A stretch of DNA of 64,000 bases from Candidatus Bathyarchaeota archaeon (GCA_026014615.1 JAOZHZ010000028.1:248001-312000), one strand, 5' to 3'. Counted from the first letter of the stretch, positions 1-9,850 are shown. Notes: generated by a model not told the origin, from the letters alone. Made by a program: numbers and translations.

Positions 1-1
1 G

Positions 2-2104
2 CTTGACCTGCATGCTTTAAACGGTGCAGCCTTGGACCCTAAGGATGTCCCGGTTATTCGAACATTATTGACTGGAAAAGCGGTTCAGAGCGAAGAAATA
101 AGTTTTGGCAGGTCTGAAAGAAGCACCTATGTTAGAGCAAGCGCGGTACCCCTGTATGATGAAAACGGAGAAGTTACGTCTGCAGTGGGCATCTTCGAAG
201 ACATAACCGAGCGCAAAAAAACTGAAGAAGCAATGAAGCGTTTTTCGGATGCCGCCAACCGCTCTCTGGATGGCATTGTGCTTTGCGATGACGAAATGAG
301 GATTATCGAGGTTAATGGTGCTGCCTTACGAATTTATGAGGCTACTTGCGAAAAAGATTTGGTTGGTAAACACGCCCTGAGTGTACTGCCGCCTTCGGAG
401 TGGGAGAAAGCTGCCAAAAACTTAGCTTTACTTTTAGAAACTGGACACGCAATTGACGAATATTCTATTCTAACTAAGAAGGGCAATGCAATTCAGATTG
501 AATACAGCGGCGCCGTCATGAAAGATGAGGAAGGAAGCATTTCAGGTTTTTTTAATGTTCTAAAAGATTTAACCGCGAGAAAAAAAACGGAGCAGGCATT
601 GATGCAAGAGAGCCGTGAATGGAAACGAACTTTTGACAGTCTCCCTGACCTAATAGCGATTATCGATAACAATTACAGCGTCCGTAAAGTTAACCAAGCT
701 ATGGCTCAGCGAATTGGTGTAGCCCCTGAAGAATGTGTCGGGTTGAAATGTTACAAATGTATTCATGGAACCAATGATCCACCTGATTATTGCCCACACA
801 CCAAAACCCTGCAGGACGGCAAAGAGCACGCAGCTGAATTTAATGAGCCGCATCTGGGCGGGTGTTTTTTGGTTAATACTGCGCCTTTGAAAGATGAAAA
901 TGGGAAAATGGTTGGTTCGGTTCATGTAGCGCGAAACATCACGGATTGGAACCATTTAAAGGAACAATTAAAACTCAGCCAAGACCGCTATCGCGCAGCA
1001 GTGGAAGGCTGCAACGATGGTATATGGGACAGGGATCTGAAAACGGAAGAGGTGTTTTTCTCTGATCAATGGAAGAGAATCCTTGGTTACGAACCTGAGG
1101 AGGTCGAAAATAAGATTGAGGAGTTTGACAAGCTTATTCACCCTGATGACCGAGAGGAGACTTGGCTTAAAATTGATGCGCATATCCGTGGTGAAACGCC
1201 CTACTACACAACGGTTTTTCGGATGAAACATAAGGACGGAAGTTGGCGATGGATTCGTAGTAGAGGCAGCGCAATCAGAGGCAAAGACGGTGTTGCTTGC
1301 AGGATTGCTGGTTCCCACACGGACATTACTGAACGAAAACGTATTGAAGAAGAACTTGCACGGTATACAAGGGAACTGGAGGCATTGGTTGAGGAACGCA
1401 CTAAAAAACTGAACGAGGCGGAGCGGTTAGCTGCTGTAGGTCAAACGGCAGGTATGGTGGGGCATGATATTCGTAATCCCCTACAATCAATAATTGGTGA
1501 AATCTTTTTAGCTGAAGCAGAATTGAAAACGTTACCTGACAGCAAAGAGAAGGCGAATCTTAAAGAAAGTTGTGCCTCAATTGCTCGGTCCGTCGATTAC
1601 ATTAACAAGATTGTTTTAGACCTTCAAGACTATGCCAGACCCCTAAAACCAGTTGCTCAAGAAACCAACTTAAAAGATGTAATTGAGGAAACACTGGAAA
1701 AAGGCGTAATCGCCCAAAATATAAGCGTAAGCAGCAAAGTTTCTGAAAACGTCGCCGTCTTTAATGTTGACTCGACTTTTCTTAAGCGCGTTTTGGACAA
1801 TTTAGTCATAAACGCTGTTCAAGCTATGCCCAACGGCGGAAAATTGGTGATAACTGCGAGAAAAGAAAAAAACAAAGTGGTCATCAAAGTGGAGGACGAT
1901 GGTGTTGGAATACCCGAGGAAATTAAGCCGAAACTGTTCACTCCGTTGTTCACCACTAAATCCAAGGGGCAAGGATTTGGCTTACCCGTGGTTAAACGGT
2001 TAACTGAAGCTTTAAACGGGACCATAACCGTGGAAAGCCAAGAAGGAAAAGGCACAAAATTCACCGTGAAAATACCCCTTGCCAGTAAAACAAAACATAA
2101 ATGA
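2..2104 (+). CDS. Multi-PAS sensor histidine kinase (5' partial; frame open to window edge)
   Basis: Repeated PAS/PAC modules (..GxxxDITERKK..), H-box GHDIRNPLQSI, HATPase N/G boxes (NLVINAVQAMPNGG, VEDDGVGIP, GQGFGLPVVKRL). Codons are open upstream of the TTG at 32. Confidence 0.93.
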   Translation, partial: LDLHALNGAALDPKDVPVIRTLLTGKAVQSEEISFGRSERSTYVRASAVPLYDENGEVTSAVGIFEDITERKKTEEAMKRFSDAANRSLDGIVLCDDEMRIIEVNGAALRIYEATCEKDLVGKHALSVLPPSEWEKAAKNLALLLETGHAIDEYSILTKKGNAIQIEYSGAVMKDEEGSISGFFNVLKDLTARKKTEQALMQESREWKRTFDSLPDLIAIIDNNYSVRKVNQAMAQRIGVAPEECVGLKCYKCIHGTNDPPDYCPHTKTLQDGKEHAAEFNEPHLGGCFLVNTAPLKDENGKMVGSVHVARNITDWNHLKEQLKLSQDRYRAAVEGCNDGIWDRDLKTEEVFFSDQWKRILGYEPEEVENKIEEFDKLIHPDDREETWLKIDAHIRGETPYYTTVFRMKHKDGSWRWIRSRGSAIRGKDGVACRIAGSHTDITERKRIEEELARYTRELEALVEERTKKLNEAERLAAVGQTAGMVGHDIRNPLQSIIGEIFLAEAELKTLPDSKEKANLKESCASIARSVDYINKIVLDLQDYARPLKPVAQETNLKDVIEETLEKGVIAQNISVSSKVSENVAVFNVDSTFLKRVLDNLVINAVQAMPNGGKLVITARKEKNKVVIKVEDDGVGIPEEIKPKLFTPLFTTKSKGQGFGLPVVKRLTEALNGTITVESQEGKGTKFTVKIPLASKTKHK

Positions 2105-2151
2105 AAAAGAATTTTCCACAAAAAACACAGAGCGTGGAAGCAAATTTTTGG

Positions 2152-2790
2152 TCAGGATGCATTGATGCGTATTTTTTTGCCGCGTTCAAACAGGAATATT
2201 TTTCCAATGAAAGAAAAAACGCCGTTGTCGTAAACAATTGCTGAACGTTGAGGAATCGCGTACACCTTTTCTTTTTCCGAGTAATCCAAAAGTAGGTCAT
2301 CTTTGGAGTGTTCGTAGTGGACTTTTACGCTGAAATCTACCCGCTCAAGCCCCGCAACAACTTTTGGACTGCCACTGTACCTGTTTGTTACTAAACAGTT
2401 TCTGCCAAGAACCAAGGCGCCGGCGCTTCTTCCAACAATCACCCCGCTGTATTCCCGCAAAATTTTGTCCGCGCATGTTTTCCGCAAACGACTAAGAAGC
2501 GTGCTCACTTGACCTCCAGTTAAATAAATCAAGTCCGAGCATGCTGCTCTAGCGGCGGTTTCCTCGAAAGATTCTGAATAATCTGCGAATTCAACGCTGC
2601 GTGCGCCTATGCTTCGGAAGTATTCGGTAAGTCTTTTGCGGCGTCTGTAGCGTGCATCACAGGAGGGGCGTGCCCATGGGAAAACAAGCACATCTGGAGC
2701 CCCGCCTGCATCTTCAAAGGCTGACACGTTGATTTCTTTTGCGTCTTGTTTGGCAACGTTTTCTCCGCCCAGAAAATACAGTCGCGCCAT
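2152..2790 (-). CDS. Peptidase S51 / dipeptidase E-like (type 1 GATase-like) protein
   Basis: LTGGQVSTLL and GVIVGRSAGALVLG nucleophile-elbow motif, 212 aa, ATG start. Confidence 0.75.
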   Translation of the reverse strand: MARLYFLGGENVAKQDAKEINVSAFEDAGGAPDVLVFPWARPSCDARYRRRKRLTEYFRSIGARSVEFADYSESFEETAARAACSDLIYLTGGQVSTLLSRLRKTCADKILREYSGVIVGRSAGALVLGRNCLVTNRYSGSPKVVAGLERVDFSVKVHYEHSKDDLLLDYSEKEKVYAIPQRSAIVYDNGVFSFIGKIFLFERGKKIRINAS

Positions 2791-2923
2791 GGAGGTAACT
2801 TGGTTTTTTCCTCTTTAAATATACACTTCATTTTTCTGTGATGTTGTAGTGGTTTCTGCTGAGCCTGATTGGGTGTTCTTTTTCAGTTTCAACATACTTT
2901 AAAATAAGAAATTTGTCAATAGG

Positions 2924-2973
2924 GTAGACCCCCTATCGTTTCTGCATACAATTGCTAATAGCACCCAAATAGG
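2924..2973 (-). repeat. Dispersed repeat copy A (50 bp)
   Basis: Reverse complement CCTATTTGGGTGCTATTAGCAATTGTATGCAGAAACGATAGGGGGTCTAC matches 54261-54310 at 47/50 positions. Confidence 0.9.
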
Positions 2974-3055
2974 CAGCAAATAGGTTTATTGTAGGGTCAC
3001 TAAAAGCGATACGGAACTGCTGTCTGTTGCGGCACGTTGTTGAAAGCAGTCATCC

Positions 3056-3829
3056 CTATGATGACTCGACAATAACAGTTGGGCTACGTTTCCTGCTCAA
3101 CAAGAAGACTGCAAAGATAGCTACGCCGATTGTTACCGTTGCTGCTCCGAGGAGGTATTCGATGGGAAGATTCCATGGGCGCTCAGAAACTGTAGGGGTT
3201 AGCTGTGCCGTATGTGTGTGTTGCGGAGTTGAGTGCGTAGGCAATTGGTTTGGGGACACAGAAGGCGTGATTGATGTTGTTGAAAGCATTGTGGAATTAG
3301 ATGTTGGTTCGGGTGTTAATGTCGGCTTTTGGGTAAGGGTTGGTGTAGGGGTTGGTGAAAGCGTCGCCGAGGCTGTTAGACTCGGTGCCGACTGGTTAGC
3401 GATTTCGTAAGTTAGGGGTGCAGCGGCATCGTACTCCACCACGAGAGTGTACTGTTTGATGTTTTCCGCTGTAATTTTTAGTTTAATTGATGCGGGTCCG
3501 CGTTGACTTGAGAATTCGTTAAGCCCCACCTCTTTAAGCCCAGAAGACCCGTATTCATGCATAACTCCACCTCCGCCGCGAAATAAGCCGAATCTGGCTT
3601 TGCCTTCGCCTCCTGTACAGTTGCCAACTATGTGCCAGTGCGCAATGTTTGGCAGGTCAATTTCAACGGTTTGGCTGTAGGCACCCTTTATGGTGGTGAC
3701 GTATACCCAGTCTGCGCCTTCGTATTGCCAGTTCGGGTTTGCTTGCGTTACGCCGCCAATGCAGCCAGCGTTCAAGACGAGAAACACGGAGAACAGTACC
3801 AACATGCAAACTAGTTTATGTTTATCCAT
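3056..3829 (-). CDS. Secreted/membrane-anchored protein with lipobox-like N-terminus, Thr/Pro-rich linker and C-terminal TM
   Basis: N-terminal hydrophobic segment ending LNAGC; TPTPTLTQKPTLTPEPT linker; C-terminal TM plus RKR. Confidence 0.7.
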   Translation of the reverse strand: MDKHKLVCMLVLFSVFLVLNAGCIGGVTQANPNWQYEGADWVYVTTIKGAYSQTVEIDLPNIAHWHIVGNCTGGEGKARFGLFRGGGGVMHEYGSSGLKEVGLNEFSSQRGPASIKLKITAENIKQYTLVVEYDAAAPLTYEIANQSAPSLTASATLSPTPTPTLTQKPTLTPEPTSNSTMLSTTSITPSVSPNQLPTHSTPQHTHTAQLTPTVSERPWNLPIEYLLGAATVTIGVAIFAVFLLSRKRSPTVIVESS

Positions 3830-4943
3830 GTTTTTCCTTTGCCTCGGATTTTCCTAGAAAATAGAAAATTAATGCTGTGGCAACGGCTGTTGCAGCGACC
3901 GCTGAAAATACAACAAGTAGGGCGTAGCCGATTTCTATTGGCTGATCTAAAGGTGACTGCCCCGCGGGTGGGTCTTCGCTGGTTGGCGGTGTCGGTGTGG
4001 CTGTTTGTGTTGGTGTGGGGGAATCGGTGGGGGTTGGCGAAGCTGCGGGTGTGGATGTTTTTTCGGATGTTGATGCGGCGGGTTGAGGAGCGGTAACCAT
4101 TAGGGGTTTGATTGGGGGTGGCGGGGTCTTTGGTGCCGATGGGGAAGGCGGTGCTGTTTCGTTGTTGGTGTTTGTCACATTAAATGGTGTTGAAATGGTT
4201 GTGAAAGTGTTGTTCACTGAAAGTATGAGCACGTAGTTGCCGACGGGTATTGACTTGAGGGTTGTGTTTCCCGTGATGTCTTCGTGAGCAAAATAGTCCC
4301 GTCCTGAAACGCTGTACTGCATCCAAGAAGCTGTTCCACGTATTCCGATAGTCAAGAGGATGTCAATGGAGGTGCCATTTGTAACATAGTTTTTGGGTTG
4401 AGGTGACATCAACGTAACTGTTTCGACATCAGTTATGGGAAAGGGAGTTGTTGTCGGTTCGGCTTGGGTGGAGAAGGAAACTGTTTTGGAGTTGCTTGAG
4501 CCGTACATTGTATTGCGGCTTGCCAGCACCACTCCGCCCGCGTCGATTCTGATGTAGTGCCCACCTTTAGGTAGGGTTAGGTTAACGGAGTATGTGAATT
4601 CGGGAAGACCCGGCGGAGAGCCCGAGCTGTATTGGTTGCAGTAGTATGCGGTTTTGCGTTCATCGTCGACGGAGTAGAAAACGCTGGATACACCTGATTC
4701 TACGTCGGTTGGCGGCACAGGTTTAGATACTTTGAAGCTGAACAATACGGTTCCTGAATCGTAATCAACTTTGTTCTTTGGGCTTAAGATGGTGATTTCT
4801 GGCGGGGTTGTGTCGGGAAGTGGGTCTACTGTTTTGAAGAACATCCATGGGTTGGCTTTCACCATCTGAACGGAGTATGCTCCTGCCGCTGATGAAATTA
4901 GGAATGCAGAAGCAAACAAGACGAAGATACATTGTTTTTTCAT
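3822..4943 (-). CDS. Secreted membrane-anchored surface protein with Ig-like regions
   Basis: Signal peptide, PTPTDSPTPTQTATPTPP linker, C-terminal TM. Overlaps the neighbouring ORF starts/stops, so probably one operon. Confidence 0.7.
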   Translation of the reverse strand: MKKQCIFVLFASAFLISSAAGAYSVQMVKANPWMFFKTVDPLPDTTPPEITILSPKNKVDYDSGTVLFSFKVSKPVPPTDVESGVSSVFYSVDDERKTAYYCNQYSSGSPPGLPEFTYSVNLTLPKGGHYIRIDAGGVVLASRNTMYGSSNSKTVSFSTQAEPTTTPFPITDVETVTLMSPQPKNYVTNGTSIDILLTIGIRGTASWMQYSVSGRDYFAHEDITGNTTLKSIPVGNYVLILSVNNTFTTISTPFNVTNTNNETAPPSPSAPKTPPPPIKPLMVTAPQPAASTSEKTSTPAASPTPTDSPTPTQTATPTPPTSEDPPAGQSPLDQPIEIGYALLVVFSAVAATAVATALIFYFLGKSEAKEKHG

Positions 4944-6685
4944 TTAGGCTTGCTCCTCTTGTAGAACACAAGAAATGCTGAAACGCCCATAAGTAAGGGC
5001 AGAATGATCCATGCTGAAAACTCGGGCAGCGGGTCATTTTCGGTGCTAAACACAAAGGCTACCCCTGCTATGGAGGGCTTACCGAATTCGGAGAGAACAT
5101 CAAATGTCACTGTTTTACCTGAAGGGTCACTTTGGAGGGTGTAGTTTTGGGGTGTAAATTGTCCTGCATCGTTTACGGCTGATACGTTAAGGTCTGAGCA
5201 GTCGGCAGGCAGGCGGACGGTGAAGTGCGCGGTGGAGTTTGGTGAGGAAAGAGACAAAGTTGCCAGAGTGTAGTCAGCTTCAAAATCGTACAGAAACACG
5301 TAGCTGCCGTTGATTGTTTCGATGGGGTGCTCGTAGTGAAATTCAAGGATTAGATTGTCTGGAACTTCAACAATGCTATAAGCTATTGTGGACCATTTCC
5401 CGACGGCGGTTTGATGCAGAGTCTGTGAAGACTTCGGATAGTACCAACCAGTTTTTGCTGCTGTACTGGCTGATTGACTGTAAGGGATTTCTGCATCATT
5501 TAGCCGCAGTGAAATGTTAATTGTATCAGGCGGTATCGGATAGCTGATGCCACCCACACTTAACCCTCCACTCAGATTCTTGTGCATAAAGCGCGCCACG
5601 TCGACCTTCGCCCAAAAAGTTTCGTTCACGTCAGTTATGGTATAGTTGATATATTGGTTGGGCATCTCAACGGAGGAGGGGTTTGGGTCTTGATTAGTAT
5701 AATCTATTAGTCGTTGAGGCGGGTCTGGAAATGCTGGTTCGACTACGCTTACGGGTTCAATAAGCGGGTACTCGTCGAGGTTATCGTTATCAATTACTTG
5801 AGCGTCATCGCCTATGCCGTCGCCGTCTGCGTCGGTGCCGTTGTAGTTACTCCAGAAATTGCCGTTTCCACCTAACTCCCAGACGTTCGGGTTAGACAGG
5901 GAGAGGTTAGCTTCGACTTGGATTTGGTTGGCAACAAAGTTGTTGCAGAAAAAGGTGTTATTTGAGGCATGTTCTAAGGCGACCCCTACACTGTAGGATG
6001 TTATGGCGTTTTGGGTGACTTTGTTGAACATGGATTGTCTTAGTTGGATGTCGACAAAATTCGAAGACGAACGCGCGGGATTGTAGTTTCTTGAGAGTAC
6101 GTTTTGCATTATCAAGTTGCCGTCTGACTTAACCAACAAAACCTCGTCAAGGAAAGCATCGGAAAAGCTGTTCCTTAAAACTGAGCTGCCTGCACAGTTT
6201 TCAAGCTTCACTCCGACAGAGCACCCTGATATTCGGTTCTCAACGACAACTACCTTGGAGGAATTAATTGCAGAAATTCCGAATGTAAAGTCCCTTATCT
6301 CAACGTTTTTGATGGTTACATTGTTGCAGTTGGTTAGCTGGATTCCTGCTTGCCCTTCGGTTTTTGCCCCTTCTAGAATGTAGCCTGCGCCGTCAAGCAC
6401 GATGTTATCTCTCTGGATGACGATGTAGTGGAAGTTGTATATGGTGGGCCATGGTGAAAAGCGGCGCATGCTTCCTTTGAAGGTGTATACGTCGCCTTGT
6501 CGTGTGAAAGGGGCACCTTTGGGGTCTAGGCTTCCGTCGGGTAAGATGGTGAAAGCCGTTATGTTTGAAGCAAAGGGGTTTGCAGAGCATAAGTCAATTA
6601 AGAGGGTTGCAGCTGTTGCTGAAAACAGCAGAAGAGATAGGGTGATTGCTGCCATGAATACGTTTTTACCCATAGGCACCATCAA
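4940..6685 (-). CDS. NosD-like right-handed beta-helix surface protein with C-terminal TM
   Basis: IVLDGAGYILEGAKTEGQAGIQLTNCNNVTIKNVEIRDF... parallel beta-helix coils; C-terminal TM and KRSKPK. Confidence 0.8.
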   Translation of the reverse strand: MMVPMGKNVFMAAITLSLLLFSATAATLLIDLCSANPFASNITAFTILPDGSLDPKGAPFTRQGDVYTFKGSMRRFSPWPTIYNFHYIVIQRDNIVLDGAGYILEGAKTEGQAGIQLTNCNNVTIKNVEIRDFTFGISAINSSKVVVVENRISGCSVGVKLENCAGSSVLRNSFSDAFLDEVLLVKSDGNLIMQNVLSRNYNPARSSSNFVDIQLRQSMFNKVTQNAITSYSVGVALEHASNNTFFCNNFVANQIQVEANLSLSNPNVWELGGNGNFWSNYNGTDADGDGIGDDAQVIDNDNLDEYPLIEPVSVVEPAFPDPPQRLIDYTNQDPNPSSVEMPNQYINYTITDVNETFWAKVDVARFMHKNLSGGLSVGGISYPIPPDTINISLRLNDAEIPYSQSASTAAKTGWYYPKSSQTLHQTAVGKWSTIAYSIVEVPDNLILEFHYEHPIETINGSYVFLYDFEADYTLATLSLSSPNSTAHFTVRLPADCSDLNVSAVNDAGQFTPQNYTLQSDPSGKTVTFDVLSEFGKPSIAGVAFVFSTENDPLPEFSAWIILPLLMGVSAFLVFYKRSKPK

Positions 6686-6913
6686 CTGGGTATAATGGCG
6701 TGTTTAACTAAAAAGGCGATTTGTAAAGATTTGTTGACACAAGAAAAACTTTGCAGATTTGTCTACAATTTTCTTGTTTGGTTTAGTTTTTAAGCCTTAA
6801 GGAAGCTGAAAACCGTTCTCGAAAAACATTTACCTGAGTGCAGGGAGGCGTTAACATGAGTTATGGAGTCTCATAGAAGCCCAGCTAAAGCCTTCGAAAC
6901 CTAACGCGCTCTT

Positions 6914-8590
6914 TTATTCGGAAATTAACTCGAGTATCCTCTTCACCACGTCGATTCCTGAAATCACGCCTGTCAGCTTACCGTGGGTGTTGGAAATGAA
7001 AACGTGGTCTTGCTGAGTGTCCATCATTTGCTGGGCAACCTGCTCTAAACTGGTTTCTTCACTAATCATGACGGGCTTATGCATTATGGTTTCGGAGAGA
7101 GTCATGTTTTGTCGCCGCATATCCACGTATCCTAGGTCTTCAAGGTTAACAACGCCCATGACAGAATTATCGTCGTCAACCACAGGCAGCACTCGCAGTT
7201 TGGTTCCTTCAAAGGTTTGTACAGCAACTTTTACTGAAGTTCCATGATGTAACGTTACAGGTTTTTTGGTCATGAATTGTTTTGCCTTGGTTTCTTTAAG
7301 TTTTTCAGGAATCAGCTCTTGACCTTTTAGGAAGAATCGTTCCAGTGCAAGCTCTTCTGTCTTTAGCCGTGTACGTGGTTGGAGAGGATAAAATGAGTGC
7401 TTACCGGACAACACGTAGCTTACGCCGCTTGCTAAAAGTGCAGGTATTGCAAACACGCCGCCCAAGGTTTCTACAACGAAGGCAACAGGTGTTAAGAGCA
7501 CCTTATGGGTGCCCGCGAGCAACGCAGCCATGCCTACTGCTGTAAACATTATGGCGAAGTTGACGCTGAAAAAGGAGGCAAATATGTAGCCTATCCCTGC
7601 GCCGACGACAATAGTGGGGAAAAAGAGGCCTCCGCTGCCTCCGAAGCTGAGGGTGGTTGCTGTGGTAAACGTCTTAAGCAAAACCACCAAGATCAGAACA
7701 GCCAAGCTGAAGCTGGATTCCTGAATGAGTGCTGAGACAAAGTGTAACCCGATACCGATGGAGTACACGGATAAAATGCCTGATAAGCTTAAGATGGCGC
7801 CGCCCAGCAGAACCAAACCGAGGTTTCCTACTCTTTTGCGCAGTTTGAAGCTTAGAAGCTGCACCCACGAGAACGTTTTGGTGAAAAAGACCGCGTATAA
7901 ACCGCAGATTAAACCCAGAACCATCGAAAGCCCAATTTCGTATACGGATACGGATGTGTTGGCTATTGCGCCAAAGAAAGGTTCACTGCCAAGCACGGTA
8001 ATTGACAGCAGGTAAGCGGGAACAGAAGCAACTACGGCTTCAATGAAGGTTTCTCTGTCTAAATCGTTTTTGTAGGGAATTTCTAACGCAAAAAGAATGC
8101 CCGTCAAAGGAGTTTGAAAGGTAGCTGCCAAACCCGCCGCTGCTCCCGCGATGAATAGTCTTCTTCGCAGGTCAGCCTGAATCCTAAAACGCCTAGAAAG
8201 AGCAGCAGCTATGCCGCCTCCTGCGAGCAAACTTGGCCCTTCAGGACCAGCGCTTCCTCCAAGCCCGATGGTGAGCATGGCGGCGGTGGGTTTCACCACA
8301 GTGTCTTTTAAAGGTACATCGCCGTTTGTTAAGTGGTAGGCTTCCAATACTGTGTGGGTTCCTGAACCAGTGGTTTTTGTGCTTGCAAACAGCCGAACCA
8401 AGGCGTAAGGTAAGCCTATCGCCAGAAAAGCCAGAGGCACGAAAATGAGGATGGAGTAATCCAAGGCGGTTTGGGTGAAACCCCAGACCACTAAATAGAG
8501 CAAATAAAACGCAACAGTGATGGAGGCAACTAATAATCCAAGTCCCGCAACCAACACGTAGTATCTTATGCCGTCTTGAAATTTGCTCAT
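6914..8590 (-). CDS. ClC-family chloride channel/transporter with C-terminal tandem CBS domains
   Basis: GLGGSAGPEGPS (gating-Glu region), FGGSGGLFFPTIVVGAGIGY, C-terminal CBS pair (FMTKKPVTLHHGTSV...). Confidence 0.92.
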   Translation of the reverse strand: MSKFQDGIRYYVLVAGLGLLVASITVAFYLLYLVVWGFTQTALDYSILIFVPLAFLAIGLPYALVRLFASTKTTGSGTHTVLEAYHLTNGDVPLKDTVVKPTAAMLTIGLGGSAGPEGPSLLAGGGIAAALSRRFRIQADLRRRLFIAGAAAGLAATFQTPLTGILFALEIPYKNDLDRETFIEAVVASVPAYLLSITVLGSEPFFGAIANTSVSVYEIGLSMVLGLICGLYAVFFTKTFSWVQLLSFKLRKRVGNLGLVLLGGAILSLSGILSVYSIGIGLHFVSALIQESSFSLAVLILVVLLKTFTTATTLSFGGSGGLFFPTIVVGAGIGYIFASFFSVNFAIMFTAVGMAALLAGTHKVLLTPVAFVVETLGGVFAIPALLASGVSYVLSGKHSFYPLQPRTRLKTEELALERFFLKGQELIPEKLKETKAKQFMTKKPVTLHHGTSVKVAVQTFEGTKLRVLPVVDDDNSVMGVVNLEDLGYVDMRRQNMTLSETIMHKPVMISEETSLEQVAQQMMDTQQDHVFISNTHGKLTGVISGIDVVKRILELISE

Positions 8591-8739
8591 ATCGCCGTTC
8601 CAAACATGCGTAATTAGATATAAACTTTGATGTATCCCCGCCCAATTTTTGTCTCATTAAGCAAATTAGGCAGATTCAATAGTTGCTTTGCTAAACACTC
8701 CAGTTTTACGGTTAGTTTTAGACGCAGTTTTACGAAGTG

Positions 8740-9168
8740 CTACCTTTTTCTGAAGGCTTCCTTTTGTTTTACCCAGCTATCGTATTTCTCTAATAGCGTT
8801 TGTACCTGTTGATTAATGAAGTCTTCAACGCAGCAGAAGGGAGTGTCCATTTCTTCAATGGCTTGCTCCATTTTTTCGTAGTCCTCTTTGGGAATCTCTA
8901 TGTATTCAACTTCGTTTCTGAGAAAGCTTAGGCGGTATCGTATTGCGTCGCGTATGAATTCTTCGCGGGTGGTGTACCCTAATTTTTTGTTTTCTTCGAT
9001 GAAACTTTGGGTTTCGTTAAGCAGTTCGGGTGGCAGTATGACGCTTTGGCTTAGCATGCTTTCGATGGCGTCGGTGTAGGTTTGCATTTTCATGGTTTGG
9101 GCGGTGATTTCGCCTAGCATGCCGGTTAGTTTTTGGTGGGCGTCGTCGCTTATTCGAAGGGTTTTCAT
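8740..9168 (-). CDS. Ribbon-helix-helix type protein with up to three RHH-like modules
   Basis: MKTLRISDDAHQKLT..., ILPPELLNETQSFIEENKKLGYTTREEFIRDAIRYRL, third EYIEIPKEDYEKMEQAIEE...VEDFINQQVQTLL. Confidence 0.65.
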   Translation of the reverse strand: MKTLRISDDAHQKLTGMLGEITAQTMKMQTYTDAIESMLSQSVILPPELLNETQSFIEENKKLGYTTREEFIRDAIRYRLSFLRNEVEYIEIPKEDYEKMEQAIEEMDTPFCCVEDFINQQVQTLLEKYDSWVKQKEAFRKR

Positions 9169-9215
9169 TTTTTGGTCTTTTATATTTTGTTGCGTAAAGC
9201 TAATAAAGCTTTTTA

Positions 9216-9230
9216 GTATACCAAGTATAC
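9216..9230. promoter_or_regulatory. Putative operator: GTATAC-CAA-GTATAC
   Basis: Two perfect GTATAC palindromes 9 bp apart in the intergenic gap between divergent RHH genes. A further AAGCT-AATAA-AGCTT inverted repeat lies at 9197-9211. Confidence 0.6.
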
Positions 9231-9251
9231 GAAGTGTAAGAGGCTCACGAG

Positions 9252-9458
9252 ATGAAGCATAACATCAGCATAACCTTAGAGCAGAAGCTCTTTCGAGAAA
9301 TAGAAAGCTCCCGCGGAAGAGAAAAACGCAGCACATTCATAGAATACCTAATAGTACAAGGACTAAAAAACTACAAAACCAACCCACAGCTAAAAACCAT
9401 GCCCGCACTCCTGGCATTTGCCACATCAACGCCTTTAGAAAAAAGAAAAAGGGAATAA
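9252..9458 (+). CDS. Small ribbon-helix-helix protein
   Basis: KHNISITLEQKLFREIESSRGREKRSTFIEYLIVQGLKNY. Confidence 0.7.
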   Translation: MKHNISITLEQKLFREIESSRGREKRSTFIEYLIVQGLKNYKTNPQLKTMPALLAFATSTPLEKRKRE

Positions 9459-9466
9459 AAAGGCGG

Positions 9467-9850
9467 TTAGTCTATGTGCCAATGTTTTGCAACCTTTACG
9501 GCCAAGAAAACGAGGAAGGCAACAATTATGAAAGTTATTAAGGCAACCAAAAAGTCGCCGACTGCAAATGGTCCAGTGGTGTATGTTGACAAATCTGTTA
9601 TTCCTGGAATCGCCAAGCCAATCGCGGACAACAGCAAATCCTTGACAAGCGCCTGAACTAAGGTTCCCAAATACAAGCCTATGATGAAAGCCACGGCAAG
9701 CCCAAAAACCTTGTACTTTGATAGGAAATCTTTGAATTCGTTCCAAAGCCCTTTTGGTGGTTGAGGGGGTGAAGGCGGCTTGACTTCAAGCACTGTTCGG
9801 ATCCTTTTTAACTCTTCAAGAATCTCTTCGTCTTTGTCCAAAAATAGCAC
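9467..9850 (-). CDS. mscL: Large-conductance mechanosensitive channel MscL
   Basis: FKDFLSKYKVFGLAVAFIIGLYLGTLVQALVKDLL..., TGPFAVGDFLVALITFIIVAFLVFLAVK. Confidence 0.85.
   Translation of the reverse strand: MLFLDKDEEILEELKRIRTVLEVKPPSPPQPPKGLWNEFKDFLSKYKVFGLAVAFIIGLYLGTLVQALVKDLLLSAIGLAIPGITDLSTYTTGPFAVGDFLVALITFIIVAFLVFLAVKVAKHWHID

Noticed and set aside
3027-3410. 127-aa + strand ORF and many other ORFs antisense to the large surface-protein genes
   Set aside because: Shadow frames of Thr/Pro/Ser-rich coding sequence, with no domain-like features.
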